A DNA stretch of 64,000 nt, from the NCBI GenBank assembly GCA_023846275.1, contig CM043868.1:4173153-4237152 (forward strand), given 5' to 3'. This document shows positions 36,060 to 48,865 of this stretch, piece after piece. Positions within the stretch are counted from its first letter, which is position 1. Every line of letters begins with the position of its first letter. The stretch comes from Vanilla planifolia. Its lineage: Eukaryota > Streptophyta > Magnoliopsida > Asparagales > Orchidaceae. The notes under the pieces are model-generated. The model saw only the letters and a list, made by a program, of their open reading frames with translations. It was not told where the DNA came from and ran no database searches. Made by a program: the position numbers and the translations under genes.

Positions 36060-37025
36060 AGAAGCAAAGTCAGAAACCTTATCCTATGTCATGAGGCAAA
36101 TTAAACTTTCTTTCTTCTCCATTTCACATGATATTAGGCAATATGAATCACTCTAAGTTATCTTGATCACTTTTAATTTTTTTTTCTTTATTGAATCTTC
36201 CCCATACAATATGTTTATTAAATAATCTAAATATAACTTTAGAGGTTAAGGCTATTGCATTAGAAAAAGATGAGTTGAAATCTGAGATAAAATTTACCAC
36301 CAATGCCATTTACTCTTTCTTATCCTTCCCCTTCTCTCTTTTAGCTATTAGTTCTTCATATTTTCTCCTTACAAGCTCCATTTCATATGTGGGGTCCTAT
36401 CCTAACAATTCATCTAGTGAGAATATTGATATATCCTTGCCTAACATTATAGCAGTAACTAATGGATCATATTGCTATGGAAGGGCTCTTATAATCCTGC
36501 AAAGCTATTCAACATTAGAGAACTCCTTTTGAAAGTTATATAAGCCATTGATAAAATTAATAAATTTAGGAAACATTGACTTGATAGTATCATTAATATT
36601 CATTCTAAATAGTTCATGGCCAATAAGTAACATAATACTTTTTATTTCTTTTCATCTAATTTGTACCCTCATGGGTGACCTCTAACTTATTCTAGATTTC
36701 ATGAGTTACTTTAAGGTTCATGATTTTATTGTACTCAGTCACTAATAAGGACCAACATAAGATATTCATAGCTTTTGAGTTTAGTTGCACCTTGTGCTTT
36801 ACTTAAAGAGTAAACCCACCATTTGTTTTCTTTACTCATTCACTAGCAACAAGCTTGGTGGGGATTGTGAAAGGGAGTTCCACAATGCCCCAAATCTCAA
36901 GATCTATTGATTCGAAAAACATGTGCATTCCATTCTTCTAATATTCACCCATGAATAAGGGTGTTCTATACAAGGATGTTTCTTCATAAAAAATGGCCTA
37001 ATCCTCAACAAAGATATAAGCCATC
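36060..37025 (-). pseudogene. Copia D gag, UBN2-type (broken)
   Basis: The minus strand begins near 37020 with an ATG and a TSLYRTPLF segment, equivalent to S--RPPLFDG-NY--WK. IDLEIWGIVE and then IPTKLVAS follow (about 36840-36900), and AMNILCWSLVTEYNKI near 36735-36780 matches AMH-LFCAL-P-EYN-I. ELFRMNINDTIKSMFPKF leads to INFINGLYNF near 36540-36640. IRALP and FSLDELLG then YEMELV near 36370-36440 complete the UBN2 core. It shares this architecture with copia N, but the copies are too diverged to be the same family. Confidence 0.9.
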
Positions 37026-37079
37026 AAGATCTTCTCTTAGAAATTTCTTCTCTTGAAGTAATGTTTCCCTAATAATGTT

Positions 37080-38003
37080 TGTTAAATTTATTAAGAAATA
37101 GATATCACAACGGAAGATATGAATTATGATCTTCAAATAATGAAGTAAACCTTTTCAAAAAATCAAAGTATGTCTTTCATTAAGAAAACGTTTTTCTCGT
37201 TCAAAATAAGCATTGCATTAATGCTAAGGAAATTTTTAAGTGGTTTAGCCAATGCTCATGCTTACTTCTAGCCCCAATCAAGATGACCAAGCTTTAACTA
37301 AATACACTCCCTATCATCACAGTTAGTAAGGGTAAACAAAGTAAAAATGGTGCTCAAAGGGAACACCAATAATAAAGATAAAACAAATAATAATATAATC
37401 AAACCAAAAGTTTATAGCAATTAAATGTTTACAACAACAACTTATACCTTGTATCCTTAAAACAAAAGCAGCATAAATACTAATAATGTTAAGATTGAAT
37501 TCAACAATGAAATTTGGAGCAAAATGAAGTAATAATCATGAATTTAGCAATGAAGTTTGATACAAGGTGCAGTGATAATAAGATGTGAATGTCTTTCATT
37601 TTTGTATGAGTTTTAGATAAGCAAGCTTTTTATAGGTTTGCTCTCACTTTAATTAATTCATACTAATTGTTTCATTAGCTTTTCTTGTTAGAATCCATTC
37701 TTAGTTATGTCATAAAAGTACCTAAGAAATCATATCAAAGGTCAATGGCTAAAAAAGTAATTTCCAAAAAGTCTAAACTTGCCATTATGGTATCAATTTT
37801 TTATGTATAAATATAATCCATAGGTTATACCAAAGTGATAGGAAACTAGAACAGATCACCTCAATGATCCACTAATTTAACCTTTATAGTTTAGTTTCAA
37901 AAGTTTGTGATACAAGTTTAACGGTAATACTCATACGATACAATGTAAAACCATAATGCATTTCTGTTCTTTTTTAGATTTTTATACAAGACAATTTCTT
38001 ACA
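37080..38003 (-). repeat. Probable copia D 5' LTR
   Basis: Adjoins the gag leader. The plus-strand left edge TGTTAAATTT starts at 37080. On the minus strand the bases just after it read ATTATTAGGG, a weak match to the copia PBS. A TATAAAAAGC box on the minus strand lies at about 37626-37636. The far edge is guessed at the ACA near 38003. No partner LTR is available for proof. Confidence 0.45.
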
Positions 38004-38859
38004 TCCTACAAGCACATCAAGTTTGTTTCATTAAGTTATAATAATCACACAATTTTGCCAATAGGATTGTCATTCTATGATAATTTATTTCACTAAGTGT
38101 TGAGCTCTTAAGATTTTTTTATAATAGAAGCTAGTAATAATATGATAATATTTTAGTTAACACATTCCAGCTCAATAGAATGATCAATATGCATATGATA
38201 AACCATATCAAATTTGATCAACAATATTATATCATATTTGTCTTAAGTCTTTTAAATTATCTATGAAAAGAAATAAGTCATATAAGTCATACTACTTTAT
38301 ATTGTATGATGTAAATGTTATGCAATTACACATAACAAAATTTGAACTCTTAGATGGATGATACTATGTTTGATGAAGTAATAGTTGATCATTCTAAGTT
38401 AAACATATTGCCCTATCAATATGAAGGAGACTTCATATATGTCTAACCAAATTATAGTTGAACCAAGACTTGGATTTTGAGCAAAACTAATAATCATATA
38501 TATACAAATAGAAGTTCATATAAATAAGATGCATTGGAGAACTCAATTCTCAAAATATAGATTGAAATCATGTAAGTTTCCTTCTACTACCATACTCGTG
38601 CTTCATGTTCTTTTACCAAACAACTATCACATATATATGATGAAACTATTAAACCTATATGATTTGTTCAATATCTTAATTTCAATTGGTAATGTTAGCC
38701 AATGACTCAGTCATACAAGTAAGATAATGGCCATCATAATATTCAATCATAAGATAGTAAAATCAAAACTTGTTTTAAACTCAATTTCTTTATCTTTAAA
38801 ATATGTATTAAGTTTAGAGAGATCTATATAAGTGATTAGATTCTATTTAACTAAAAATA
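38004..38859. other. Unassigned AT-rich stretch with TATGAT words
   Basis: No protein remnant. Many TATGAT, ATCATA and CATATGA words, like those in the U3 parts of the gypsy LTRs. The end shows weak similarity to the RNase H segment at 62732-62815. Confidence 0.4.
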
Positions 38860-40028
38860 CAAACAAATGTATTTATTTTGCATTAAGAAAATAGATAATT
38901 AATAATAAAATTTTGTGAGATGGAAAATGAAGGAATAGTGCATTAACCACATGGTTTTATGTAGAAGGTTAATGACAACAAAACAATAGGGTAAAGTTCA
39001 TTAATATTTTATTTTAGTTTGATGCATTTGGAAGATTAAATGATGATGATTAAGATATGTTGGCATTATATCTTATAATGAGATAGTCATGGATATGCAT
39101 CTTACAAGTGGTGAACCATGGAGAAACTCTATCATTGATGCTGTGGTGGTCATTATAAGTATTTCCTATTCTATTTTGGTATACTGAATGTTATAACACA
39201 TGTAATTTTTATAGGTAGAGCTCAGAATATTAATCTTGCTCAAATCATTTTCAATTTCCTTTTTAACACAACTTGCATATACGTTTGCATTTTCATCAAG
39301 TAGTTTGTGATACCTTACTAGTCTAGAAGATAGATTTTTATCATTTGAAATTTAATGATATAAAAAAGTTTAGAAAAAACTTAATTTATCAATTATGATA
39401 AAATGATAGTTATCATATGATATGATATCCTTATTGTACAATACAATCGATATTAAAAAAATGTATAAAGGAGAATGAAATGGTCTTATTAGGTAAATAA
39501 AAAGGAATTTTAACTCATCATATAGTATGATCTTCTATACTGTATAATATAATTATTTTATACAAAGACAGTACTTATACTCGAGCAATGTGTTAAATGT
39601 CTAAGTGATAGTATAGCTGTATAATATGACAAATTGTTAATCTATGAATAATAAGTGAAATAGAAATATTGAGAATGTTGTATGGTATGATAATTACCAT
39701 GAAACAATATAATCAGGATCCTAAGTTGATAGAAAAATCACGAAACTTTTGTTTAGTATAACATTTTTCAATCACACAATATGTTTAATTAATGAAAATG
39801 ACATACCCTTCCTGCATTTAAGCATGAGAATTTTGAAGGGTGTATTAATATCTATCTTCCAATCACAAAATTTCATTTTAATCTCATCATATAATACAAT
39901 TCCATCAATCATATCATAATGGTTTAGCCATTACAATTTCTTTATTTAACCTTATGTGTTGTTTATCCATATAAATTGGTTACTAAACCTTGAGAAAATA
40001 CTCTAATGTAGAAATAATTAGTCAAAAC
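38860..40028 (+). repeat. Long direct repeat X, copy 1
   Basis: Aligns by eye with 62815-64000 along its length in the same orientation; for example the stretches around 38935-39120 and 62875-63060, and 39980-40028 and 63955-64000. It starts with a counterpart of the RNase H tail, then a purine-rich run (GAGATGGAAAATGAAGGAAT at 38918-38937), then TGCATTAACC, which looks like a decayed LTR start. TATGAT-rich stretches follow at 39390-39750. A likely reading is PPT plus LTR. Confidence 0.75.
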
Positions 40029-41100
40029 ATCAATTTCAACATTTCAACTATATGTGAAAGTTCAATCCTTCTTAGATATCTTAGATTCATCCCTACAACT
40101 ACTTGAGCACTAAAACTTCCCATATCTTCTTCATTTATCATTGGTAGTATCTTCCCATCTAAATATATAGTGTGCCACATGGGTTTTGTATTTTTTATAG
40201 TATCTATTGTACAAGTTCTATTGTCATCTTCTTTTGGATTCTACCTTTGTTCTTTATATTTTATGTTGTTCTATGGATGTGATAAGCCATCTTTTGATTA
40301 GCTCCTTTGGGCTGCTTGTTGATCTTTTTTGAATCTTATTATAAGTGTATTTTATGTATCCATATTTTAACAAAAAGTGGTTGAGTCTTATAAGTTAAGT
40401 CTTTATTGATAGGGATGTATGTAAGCATATGTGTTTCTAAAACCACCTAAAATATTTTTTGTTTTTTTATTTTATTTTAATTATCTCATAAATTCTTTCG
40501 AAAGCTAAATGATTATTTTTCAAAAGGAATATTTAGTGTAGACAAACATAACCGCAAGATTTCAATATTTATTATAAGCATACTTTGTAACTTGAAGAGA
40601 AGTACATTTCAACCTCCCATAATGTGGGAAGTCTTTACTTACATAGTGATAAAGGTGTATAATTAAATATGTGACGTCAATTGAAAGCAATAACATATAA
40701 TGATTTAAGAGAGAAACTATTTTTGTGATGAAATGCTACATATGTAAATTGAGGATAAGTAATAAGTAATAAGCAAATTATAGATTGGTTGACAAAAGAA
40801 AGGACAAAAAAGAGAGAAAGAGAAAGGGTTAATGGATCGAATCAACAAATCTAATTGGTGACCTGTGTTTTGAAACTGAAATGCAATGATATCTTATAAT
40901 AATATTGATGATTGAAAACATGACTTCCATGGATGATAGGATGTTAAAAGAGAAATATCAAAAAGAAACTAAAATGGTGAAAGTAAAGAGAAGATGGAAA
41001 TATTGTTTTCACTATCAAAGAACAAGAAATATTGAAGGTTAATAATAAATTTTGTATTTATAAGTATTGGAAAGTGAGATAATTGTTGTTGAAATTATAT
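40029..41100. other. AT-rich stretch between repeat X and gypsy E integrase
   Basis: No readable coding remnant. It may be the rest of the LTR-like repeat X, whose partner is cut off by the window end. Purine-rich around 40800-40840 and 40940-41040. Confidence 0.4.
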
Positions 41101-42350
41101 ATAGATTTAAATGTTAATTGATTTTGGAAAATCATGCATGTATAACTAAGTAAAATAAGCATGTAGAAGATATGAACTCACAGAGATGTGTCAAATTGGG
41201 TCAAGATATATTTAACAAGAAGTAAAATGAGAACAATAAGAGAAAAATGATTTATTGTAGTATTTATCTATGCCAATATGAAAAAGGGAACATATTGCCA
41301 TAACTTTTATTATGAGATTATGTAGAACTGATATAGTCTATGATTGTATCTAGATAGTGATTAATAGATTAACAAAATTAATATATTTCTTGGCAAGCAT
41401 AAGAACTTATTGAGCTCAAGGGTTGGCCTAAAGCATTATGCATTAACGTTTAACATTGTTTGGTGTACTAAAAGCCATACATCACATTGTATAAGACTTT
41501 TTATCAAGTATTTGGCACATTATGGAGATTCAATGTAGCCAGTCATCCCCAAATAGATTGACAAACAGAAAAAATAATTAAAACTTTAGAGGATTCATTA
41601 AGCATGTGTGTACTAGATTTTGATTGGAGGAGCCATCTATCTTTAGTAGACATTTCTTATAATGCTAATTATCAATCTACCATTGCAAGAGATCATTATG
41701 CAACTCTATACAGAAGAAAATGTCTAGCTCTGTGTTTTGGTATGAGGGTATTGAAGGGAAATGGGTTAAGCTTAACATTGATGAAGCCATAGAAAAAAGT
41801 GAAAATTATTGAAGAAAGAACTCTAATTCCTCAAGGTAGATAGAGAAACTATTTTGAAGAAAAGCATGACAATTTGGAAGTTTAAGAAGGAGAAAATGTA
41901 TTTATTAACATTAGTATAATAATAGATTTGGGAAAGCAAGAAAGTTTAGACACATATGTATTTAAATATTTAAAATTATAAAAAAGTAGTCTAAATATCT
42001 AACAAATTAGCCTTCTCATTATAGATAGTTCAAGTTCATGATATTTTCAAATATCATCATTGAGTAAATATATCCTAATTGAACTCATATTATCAAATAT
42101 GATATAAAATAGATTGATATTTGACTAGTCAAGAATAATTAAGAAAGATTAAATTAGATATGGATAGATGAGATAAAATATTAGGGAATAAAGTGATATC
42201 CATGGAATTTGGTAATTTGACATAATAAAATTGAATAAAAAGAAATGTATGAAGTAGAAATAGAAATGGGATTATCAATAACTCTTCTAAATTGTTAGTT
42301 GAAATTCTTATAAAATGGAACACAATAACTCAAAATTAAGCTTAGAACAA
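41100..42350 (+). pseudogene. Gypsy E integrase with chromodomain (broken)
   Basis: Plus strand. A KREHIAITF segment, then RTDIVYDCI and VINRLTKLIYFLASI (41280-41400), match W-WE-ITMDF ... YD-IWVIVDRLTKSAHFL. A SHPQID and QTEKIIKTLEDSL block at about 41541-41590 matches HPQTDGQTE, keeping the catalytic Glu, with the Gly codon now TGA. 41604-41792 gives CVLDFDWRSHLSLVDISYN, equivalent to CVLDFGGSWD-HLPL-EFAYN. KIIEERTLIPQGR, then DNLEV and GENVFINIS follow, equivalent to DLEFEVGD-VFLKVSP. Around 42130-42290, DKILGNKVISMEF and EMYEVEIEMG suggest the linker and chromodomain. RT and RNase H upstream are missing. Confidence 0.88.
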
Positions 42351-42389
42351 ATGGTTAGTATATGATGAGCTCATGTAAATAAGAGTGTA

Positions 42390-44300
42390 AAGGATGGAAT
42401 TTTGATAAATAAAGCACATATTTTGAAATTAAATCATGAAAATAAATGAAATATTAATTTTTATTAGCCTTTCAAAAACATCCAAATTTGAGAAATAATT
42501 TTTATTTTTAAAATAAATATATTTTTGAAAAGATCTTATAAAGATAAATCTAATGGTGCATGATTTGTAATTTTCAGAGATCAAATAAATTTAATATTAT
42601 TTTTGAAGATAAAGGGCTTCATTAAGTTAACTAGGAAGATTAAGTGATTTGTCAACTAAGGTTAATAGGGACTAGGTGACTAAGGAATTGAAGATTAATT
42701 AAATAAATCCTTAAGGCTTATGCAACTACCTTTATTTACTATTGGATAAGAAGAAACATAATAGAGATAGATTAGGAATGAGGAGATGGAAATTGAGGAA
42801 GAAAAGGCTTACAAGAAAGCTTAAAGAAAATGGAATGCTTGAGGTAGATAGCTATTTGAAGCTATGAGAAATACAGTTTAACAAAATTAGCAAAGCAAAG
42901 AGCTATAAGGAAATAAGGTAGTCAAGTTATAGAATAATGTAGAAGCCTTTAGAATGATTTTAAGAAGAAAATTGTAGCTTATTACTACTACTATTGCATT
43001 GTATGCAAAGTATAAAAAAAGTTGGCCAAGAGGAAAGAGAAGTTGTTGCTATGAAAGAAAAAGAGCTTTGGTGTAGTAGAGAAAAACATTAGAGGTGAAA
43101 GTGTGCTCTTCTAGTAGGAAAGAATAAAAGAAGCTACAATTATGAAAGGGAAGAACTTGGGAGAATTTTGTGAGAAATTCTCTTGAATCTACTTAAGCAA
43201 CCACAACTAGCATGAAAAAGCTAAGCAGGGTGAGTTCTTATCATTTTTTTCTTAAACCCTTGCACTAGTTTTACTCAAGATCTTAGTTTAGCTTGCTTGG
43301 AAAGCTTGAGAAGTTAAAAAAATTATTTTGATTCATGATTCTTGTTTTTAATGTGTAATCTTTGAATTTTTTATGAAAAAAGTTTGTTCAATGGTTTGAA
43401 ATGTGTATAGCTATTGGTTTTGTGCTATAAAGGAGCTTTGCATTATTTTAAAGGTAGAACAAAGAAAGACATTAGTTTTAGACTTTTGTTGGAATGTTGG
43501 ACATGCAATATATCAAGCATATATTGATGGTCCATTTAGCCAATAGATGGTATGCCAATTTAGGATATATAGTCCTTTGAGTCAAGGAGAACCCATAATG
43601 TTAGATTTACAATACATCAAACATATCGAAGTTGTGTTGAATTTTTGGAAATATCATTTTTTTCTAAATTAAGCAAAATGGGAATGGATTGGAATGAAGA
43701 ACACCTTATTAATAGAAAAGTGAATGTAATAGTAATGGATAGTGCTTGATTCTCATTGTGGTGGAAACAAAAGGGAAAAATCAAATTGAAAAGGATTAAT
43801 CTCAAGGGAAATAAGTATGTAAATAATTTAATTAGGATGTGTATACATTATTGATATATATCCATAGAACATTCATTGATATGAGTTTAATAATATGGCG
43901 TCATTATATTTATTTAAATACGTTTTGATATAATGTAACATGTCATTAGAATAACTTTTCATATATTATAAGCATGAGACATCCACATGTATATCATATA
44001 GTTGAGTTGTATATATATATTTTAAAATGAAAATAAGAAAATAATAAATAATAAAAGGAAAGGAAAATTAGAAATAAGAAAAGTAAAGAAATCGTATGCT
44101 ATGACATGAGATTATAAACAATGGTTTTATATGTTATGGCTTTTAATGATGCTAGACATTATTCATATTTTATAAGTTGGTATGGAATTTATCTACTCCA
44201 AAAATGGTTTTAAAATAAGTTTTGTTGTCATCCTCACTTAGATGGTTTAAAATTTTCTCTATATTATTTTATATTTTAATTGATTCCATTAATTTTGTGA

Positions 44301-44364
<64 letters not shown>

Positions 44365-44450
44365 AATAAAGTATAAGCAATGCATATTTACTTTTAAAGT
44401 AGTATAAAAAATAGCTTAAAATTTTAAATAAATTAGAATTCATTAATTAA
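42390..44450 (+). repeat. Probable gypsy E 3' LTR
   Basis: Begins right after the chromodomain. Its first part (GATAAATAAAGCAC near 42404, then a stretch rich in GAAATATTAAT) loosely resembles the solo LTR start (GATAAAATATTATAC), as expected of related chromoviruses. 43500-44300 aligns by eye with 60750-61050, which precedes another gypsy gag. It contains the (AT)n tract 44303-44361. The right edge is uncertain. Confidence 0.5.
44303..44361. repeat. (AT)n microsatellite, 59 bp
   Basis: Uninterrupted AT dinucleotide run of about 29 units; a likely length-polymorphic site and a possible assembly weak point. Confidence 0.98.
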
Positions 44451-47400
44451 ACTTAAGAAAATATATTTTTTAGCAACATTCACTTTACTATAGAAAATAA
44501 TTTGGGCAAAATAGTCATGCTATGCTAAATTAAAACTATTATGACCTTTGGTCATTGTACCACTTATTTGATAATAATAAAATCATTATATTATATTTAC
44601 TAATATATTTCCTAAGTACTGATTTTAGATCATATGACTTAAGAGCACATATGTTAGTCATGTAGAGAGCATGATAAATTGACTCAAGCAGCTTAATGGA
44701 TAAGTTTTGGTGTTAACTGACTAGCATTAAAAGAAACATAAGTGCAAACAACATGAGGAGAAGTTCTTTATTAAGTCTCATTATTTTGATGCTTAGAATA
44801 TTAAAACCTATTACAATTCACTTGAGACACTTAAGATTTTCTTAAGGAATACGCTTCATCTTATTTTACATCTTATGTTCATCTCAGATCATTACATTCA
44901 TAGTGAGTTACATCATGTGTTAAGGTTAACTAAAGCCAGATTTGTAAAAAGATTGAAGTGAGGATTACATTAGCTAAACTAATCATCCTTATAAAATGAA
45001 TCCATCATACATTATGATCAATTAATATTTTGATTAAACAAAGAGTAGCTAAGGTATAACTTGGCCCTTTTACACTTGTAGTACCAATATGATGCCCATA
45101 TCATATAATACATTGATTATTTACTCAAGAGGTCTAATTTGATGTTGTGTTCTTAATTCAACTAATACAATGTTTTAAATCATACTAGTATGATACATTC
45201 ATTAAAAGAACTAAAAAAGGGTTCAAATTGAGTAATAAGAAAAATTAGAATTTTTTGTATTATCATATAAAATACAGCTTCATATTGTATCGGTATTATC
45301 CTAAGAGATATTAAGAGCTAATGATCTTTGCATAGTATGATGGCATTCATTATAATTATATGATCCATGTACTTATTTAGTGAAAGTTTAAAACTTATGC
45401 TATAAGCATACCCTTCATGCTCCTAAACTATATACTTAATCAATTACAAAATCAAAAATATTATAATAAGTAAATCAGGTGAGGATATTAATCCCTTGAT
45501 GGAGATCTAATGGTGTTACAAAATATTAAATATTAATCAATTTAAAACCACATAAACAAAATTATTAGTATAATATAATCCAAAGTCAAGCTATATAAAA
45601 ATATGTACAAAATTTTAAAATAAATTTTTGTCATGGTCTCACTTACTCAATATACATCAAGTGTTACTCATTCTCAAAACTCAGGAGTGTGACCCCCTCT
45701 TATAACATCAAATTCCCCAATCCTTAATATGGTAGATACATGACCTAATGATGACCTATGATATAAACACTAATGAGATTTATAGTTCTTAATCAATAAA
45801 TCTAATAAAATAACTAAAATAAAGAAATGCTATGAGAAATAGGTAATTAAAATGAATTAAATGGAATCCATATCATAAAATTATAAGATAAGCCACATGT
45901 ATCAATCTAACATTATGACAAATGTCATGTACACCAAAAGCAAACTAGATATACACAAGTTTTACTATTCATTCTAATTTTTATTATTTTATATAACCAT
46001 TAAAACTAATTCTTTTGAATCATTATCCTCCTTGGATCTAATAATCATACAAATAAATGACCTTTAATCAAATATCTAATCCACATAAAATGAAACAAAT
46101 ATCTAATTCAAAGGTGGATACCCTATGATCCCATATGCTAGGCTACGTATATTGAGTTCATAGCATATACACTAGGCAAATATCTGATCCAAAGATTAAT
46201 ACCCTATTATAAGCATAATATTAAGGATAATGCCTTTAAGAATCTCATTTTTACTTTTATTTTCCATATACAAAATAATTATACCGTGTCATATCTATGT
46301 AGATATGCTTGCCTATATATTATGTTCAAAGCTAGTATATATTCTTATCTAATTTAAGAATCATTTATGTTCTATTCCCTTTTATTTAAATATTTTTTAT
46401 GATGCCATATACTAAAGTAAACCATAAAATCAAATGAACCATGTAATCAGTTAAGAAACGTGATATGTAGTGTAAAAAATAATAGAGGTCATGTTAAAAC
46501 ATAAAATAAAAGTTTTTTCCATCAGAATAAAATATAGCATAAAAGAAACTAATAATATTAATAATGTCATGCTACATCATAGGTTTTAAAGTTTATTTAG
46601 TTTTATAAAGTAGTTCCTTTGCTTGATTCTCCCTTCTTCTAAATGTTTTATGGTAAAATATTTATGAAATGATCAATATATGTCTTACAACTAGCATACT
46701 TCGTAAGTCATTTTATTTTCATAAATGACTTGCCATAGTTTATGTTTTTACTTTGAATCATGCTTGTATGATTTACTAATTGTAGAGTATAATCCTATAA
46801 ATTGCACACATAGTACAAGTATGATCTTAGAATAATATAGTACATTCAATCATATAAATCATTTTTATCACGCATCATACTAGTATAATTATATTATTGT
46901 ATTGCACAATTTATTAAGCAGTCATTACATATAATTATATCCTACAACACAATTTATATATATATATATATCATGCAGTATGATTAACCCTTCTATGTTA
47001 TAGTCATGAAACCCTTCATACTAGTACAACATGAACAATCATTTGGTATAATATTATAGACCCAGACCTTCATGTTATACAATGTATGCAATTATACTAT
47101 ACAAACTTTTCTCAATAATTAATCTAATACTCTCCTCTCTTCCTCTAATGAATCTCACATTCTATAATCAAAAAATAAATATAAAACTTACATCATTAGC
47201 AACTTTAAATTCTTAAGTCTATTCAGATGACATAATATCATCGACTTCCTCCAATTTCCTTGTATGAAAGAAGCTCATTCTAACTTTACATACCAACATT
47301 TCACTATTTGAAAATCTATCCTTGGCCAAAATAGTTTGACATAAGCCAAAATTTAAAAATTGCAAATTTACTCTTGCCATAGTCCAAAAAATTATAATTA

Positions 47401-47600
47401 TATCCATGTCTTTAGAAATTCATAGAAAATTCCTCGTGTCTCCAAGAATTACAAACTCCATATAATTCGATTTAACTTAGAGAGTTATTTTTTAATGATA
47501 TGCTCAAATAATATTTTTTACAAAGTTTGAGCATATGGAATACTCCTTATTATTTTTTTATTATTATTATTAATATTTTAGTGTATAAAAAATTATTTTG
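44451..47600. other. LTR-like debris, unassigned
   Basis: No coding remnant. TATGAT-type words are dense at 44900-45400 and 46760-47100. A possible minus-strand LTR start is seen at 45707 (TGTTATAAGAGG on the minus strand), with TATGAT words 300-800 bp inside it. At 46068, 46096 and 46177 the words CAAATATCTAAT or CAAATATCTGAT recur with similar followers (GATACCCTAT or ATACCCTAT), a weak tandem pattern. A minus ORF at 47219-47407 (62 aa) is unsupported. Confidence 0.4.
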
Positions 47601-48099
47601 ATATATTTAAAGCATGCCTTTTCATAATCCACTTGGCTTGATTAAGATTTCTCTAGTTTAAAATTTGAGATTATTGTAATACTAATTTTCATTAAACTCA
47701 TATAATATCATCTTTGTACCTATACATTACCATCTCACCTGAGAGCTTAGATTTGAGATAGTCATATATTATGTAGATTTGCATTATACTCATATGATCC
47801 CTTTATTTCACTAATATGATACCTCATGATTAGTATAAATGCATTTATCATAGGAAATATCTTAAAATACCATTACACATTACATAATATTTTCTTAAGT
47901 GCTTAGAATTTAGATATTTCTTATGATAAACTAGCCATATGATAAAGATTGATTGAACAATACTACCAATAGTGTATTATACTTGTGTAATCTCTTAAGT
48001 CATATAATATGATATGTTCAAGATTTGAGTAATGGCTAGTTTGACTATTTTTCATATAGTCATTTGAGGATATTTTGAAGTCATTCGAGAGTTTTCTTA

Positions 48100-48112
48100 G
48101 GAGTATATAAAG
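48100..48112 (+). promoter_or_regulatory. LTR TATA box
   Basis: AGTATATAAAGG, a strong plant TATA context, followed about 30 bp on by an A-rich start region. It lies in an LTR-like fragment, so it is a retrotransposon and not a host promoter. Confidence 0.5.
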
Positions 48113-48483
48113 GCCTCCAAATAATAAAGAATAGACAAATACATCACTTATTATTTGAAAGAGGTTACCACTACAATCATCTTATACTTTGAGAAAGATG
48201 TTAAGAAAGGAAGGGTTACAAGTTTCTCTTCATTCATCATCAAACCAACCATCATCTCAATGTGATGGGTTATACACTACTTCTTTAATGTTTCCTTGAG
48301 CTTTATTGCACAACATTCTATATTGATATAATGTGCTTATTTTTCAAATGTTCATTGGTTATAAGAATTATTATATTGAGCTTTGTTTTGTTTGTTTTTC
48401 TTATTATTGGGACCTTTATTTCATCTTTATTCTATTTATTTTTTTTAAGTATTGTGCAGATTTTTGTTAAGCCAATCTTTATA

Positions 48484-48605
48484 GGCTTTTAACAAATCAA
48501 TGTTGTTGGCATTTATTAAGTGAAAGTCATAGGCTTTTATTAAGTCGATGCTATATTGCATTTATTAAGTCGATGTTGTAGGCTTTTATTAAGTTGGTGT
48601 TTTAG
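48484..48605. repeat. 24-25 bp minisatellite, five units
   Basis: Units of the form TTTATTAAGTCGATGTTGTA with GGC before the next unit; the last three are well conserved and the first two more diverged (one reads AACAAATCAATGTTG). Confidence 0.8.
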
Positions 48606-48865
48606 AAGATTTTTGTTCCAATTGATTAGGGGTGAATATAGGCTTGAGTTTGGATCAAATCACTTAAAACTCTTGTGTATACTTTATTTGTACTACAATA
48701 AGCTAGTTTTGTAAAGCTTACAACATGTCATAAAATAATTGTTATAATAGCAAACAAGATTAAGAAATCAATGTCTTCTATTGCATTTTAGTTTTTTATT
48801 TTAATCTTTAAAGTTTTAAGTTTGCACAATTCAGCCCATCCCCTCTCTTGTAGATATCACACTCC

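Larger units (their letters stand above)
33050..38003 (-). mobile_element. Copia D: near-complete Ty1/copia element, 3' end truncated
   Basis: Minus-strand element with a probable 5' LTR (37080-38003), UBN2-type gag, second knuckle, protease, GAG-pre-integrase, integrase and RT in canonical copia order. The RT reading ends near 33100, and no RNase H, PPT or 3' LTR is found before gypsy C. All frames are broken. Small plus-strand ORFs here (33748-33933, 35455-35718, 35896-36156, 36191-36532) are antisense shadows. Confidence 0.88.
47600..48865 (+). repeat. LTR fragment with TATA box and copia-like 3' end
   Basis: The plus strand shows TATGAT words (47700-48010), a good TATA box (TATATAAAGG near 48103), leader-like DNA, a 24-25 bp minisatellite (48484-48605) and an end reading CACAATTCAGCCCATCCCCT at about 48826. 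That last block resembles the AATTCACCCCCCTCT ends of Sirevirus-type copia LTRs. It may be the 5' LTR of an element whose 3' end is at 60653, but the two ends do not align well enough to say so. Confidence 0.45.

Noticed and set aside
36191-36532. 113-aa plus-strand ORF
   Set aside because: It is antisense to the copia D gag, whose UBN2 blocks read clearly on the other strand.
44303-44361. (AT)n run as a functional element
   Set aside because: A simple microsatellite; listed only as a repeat.
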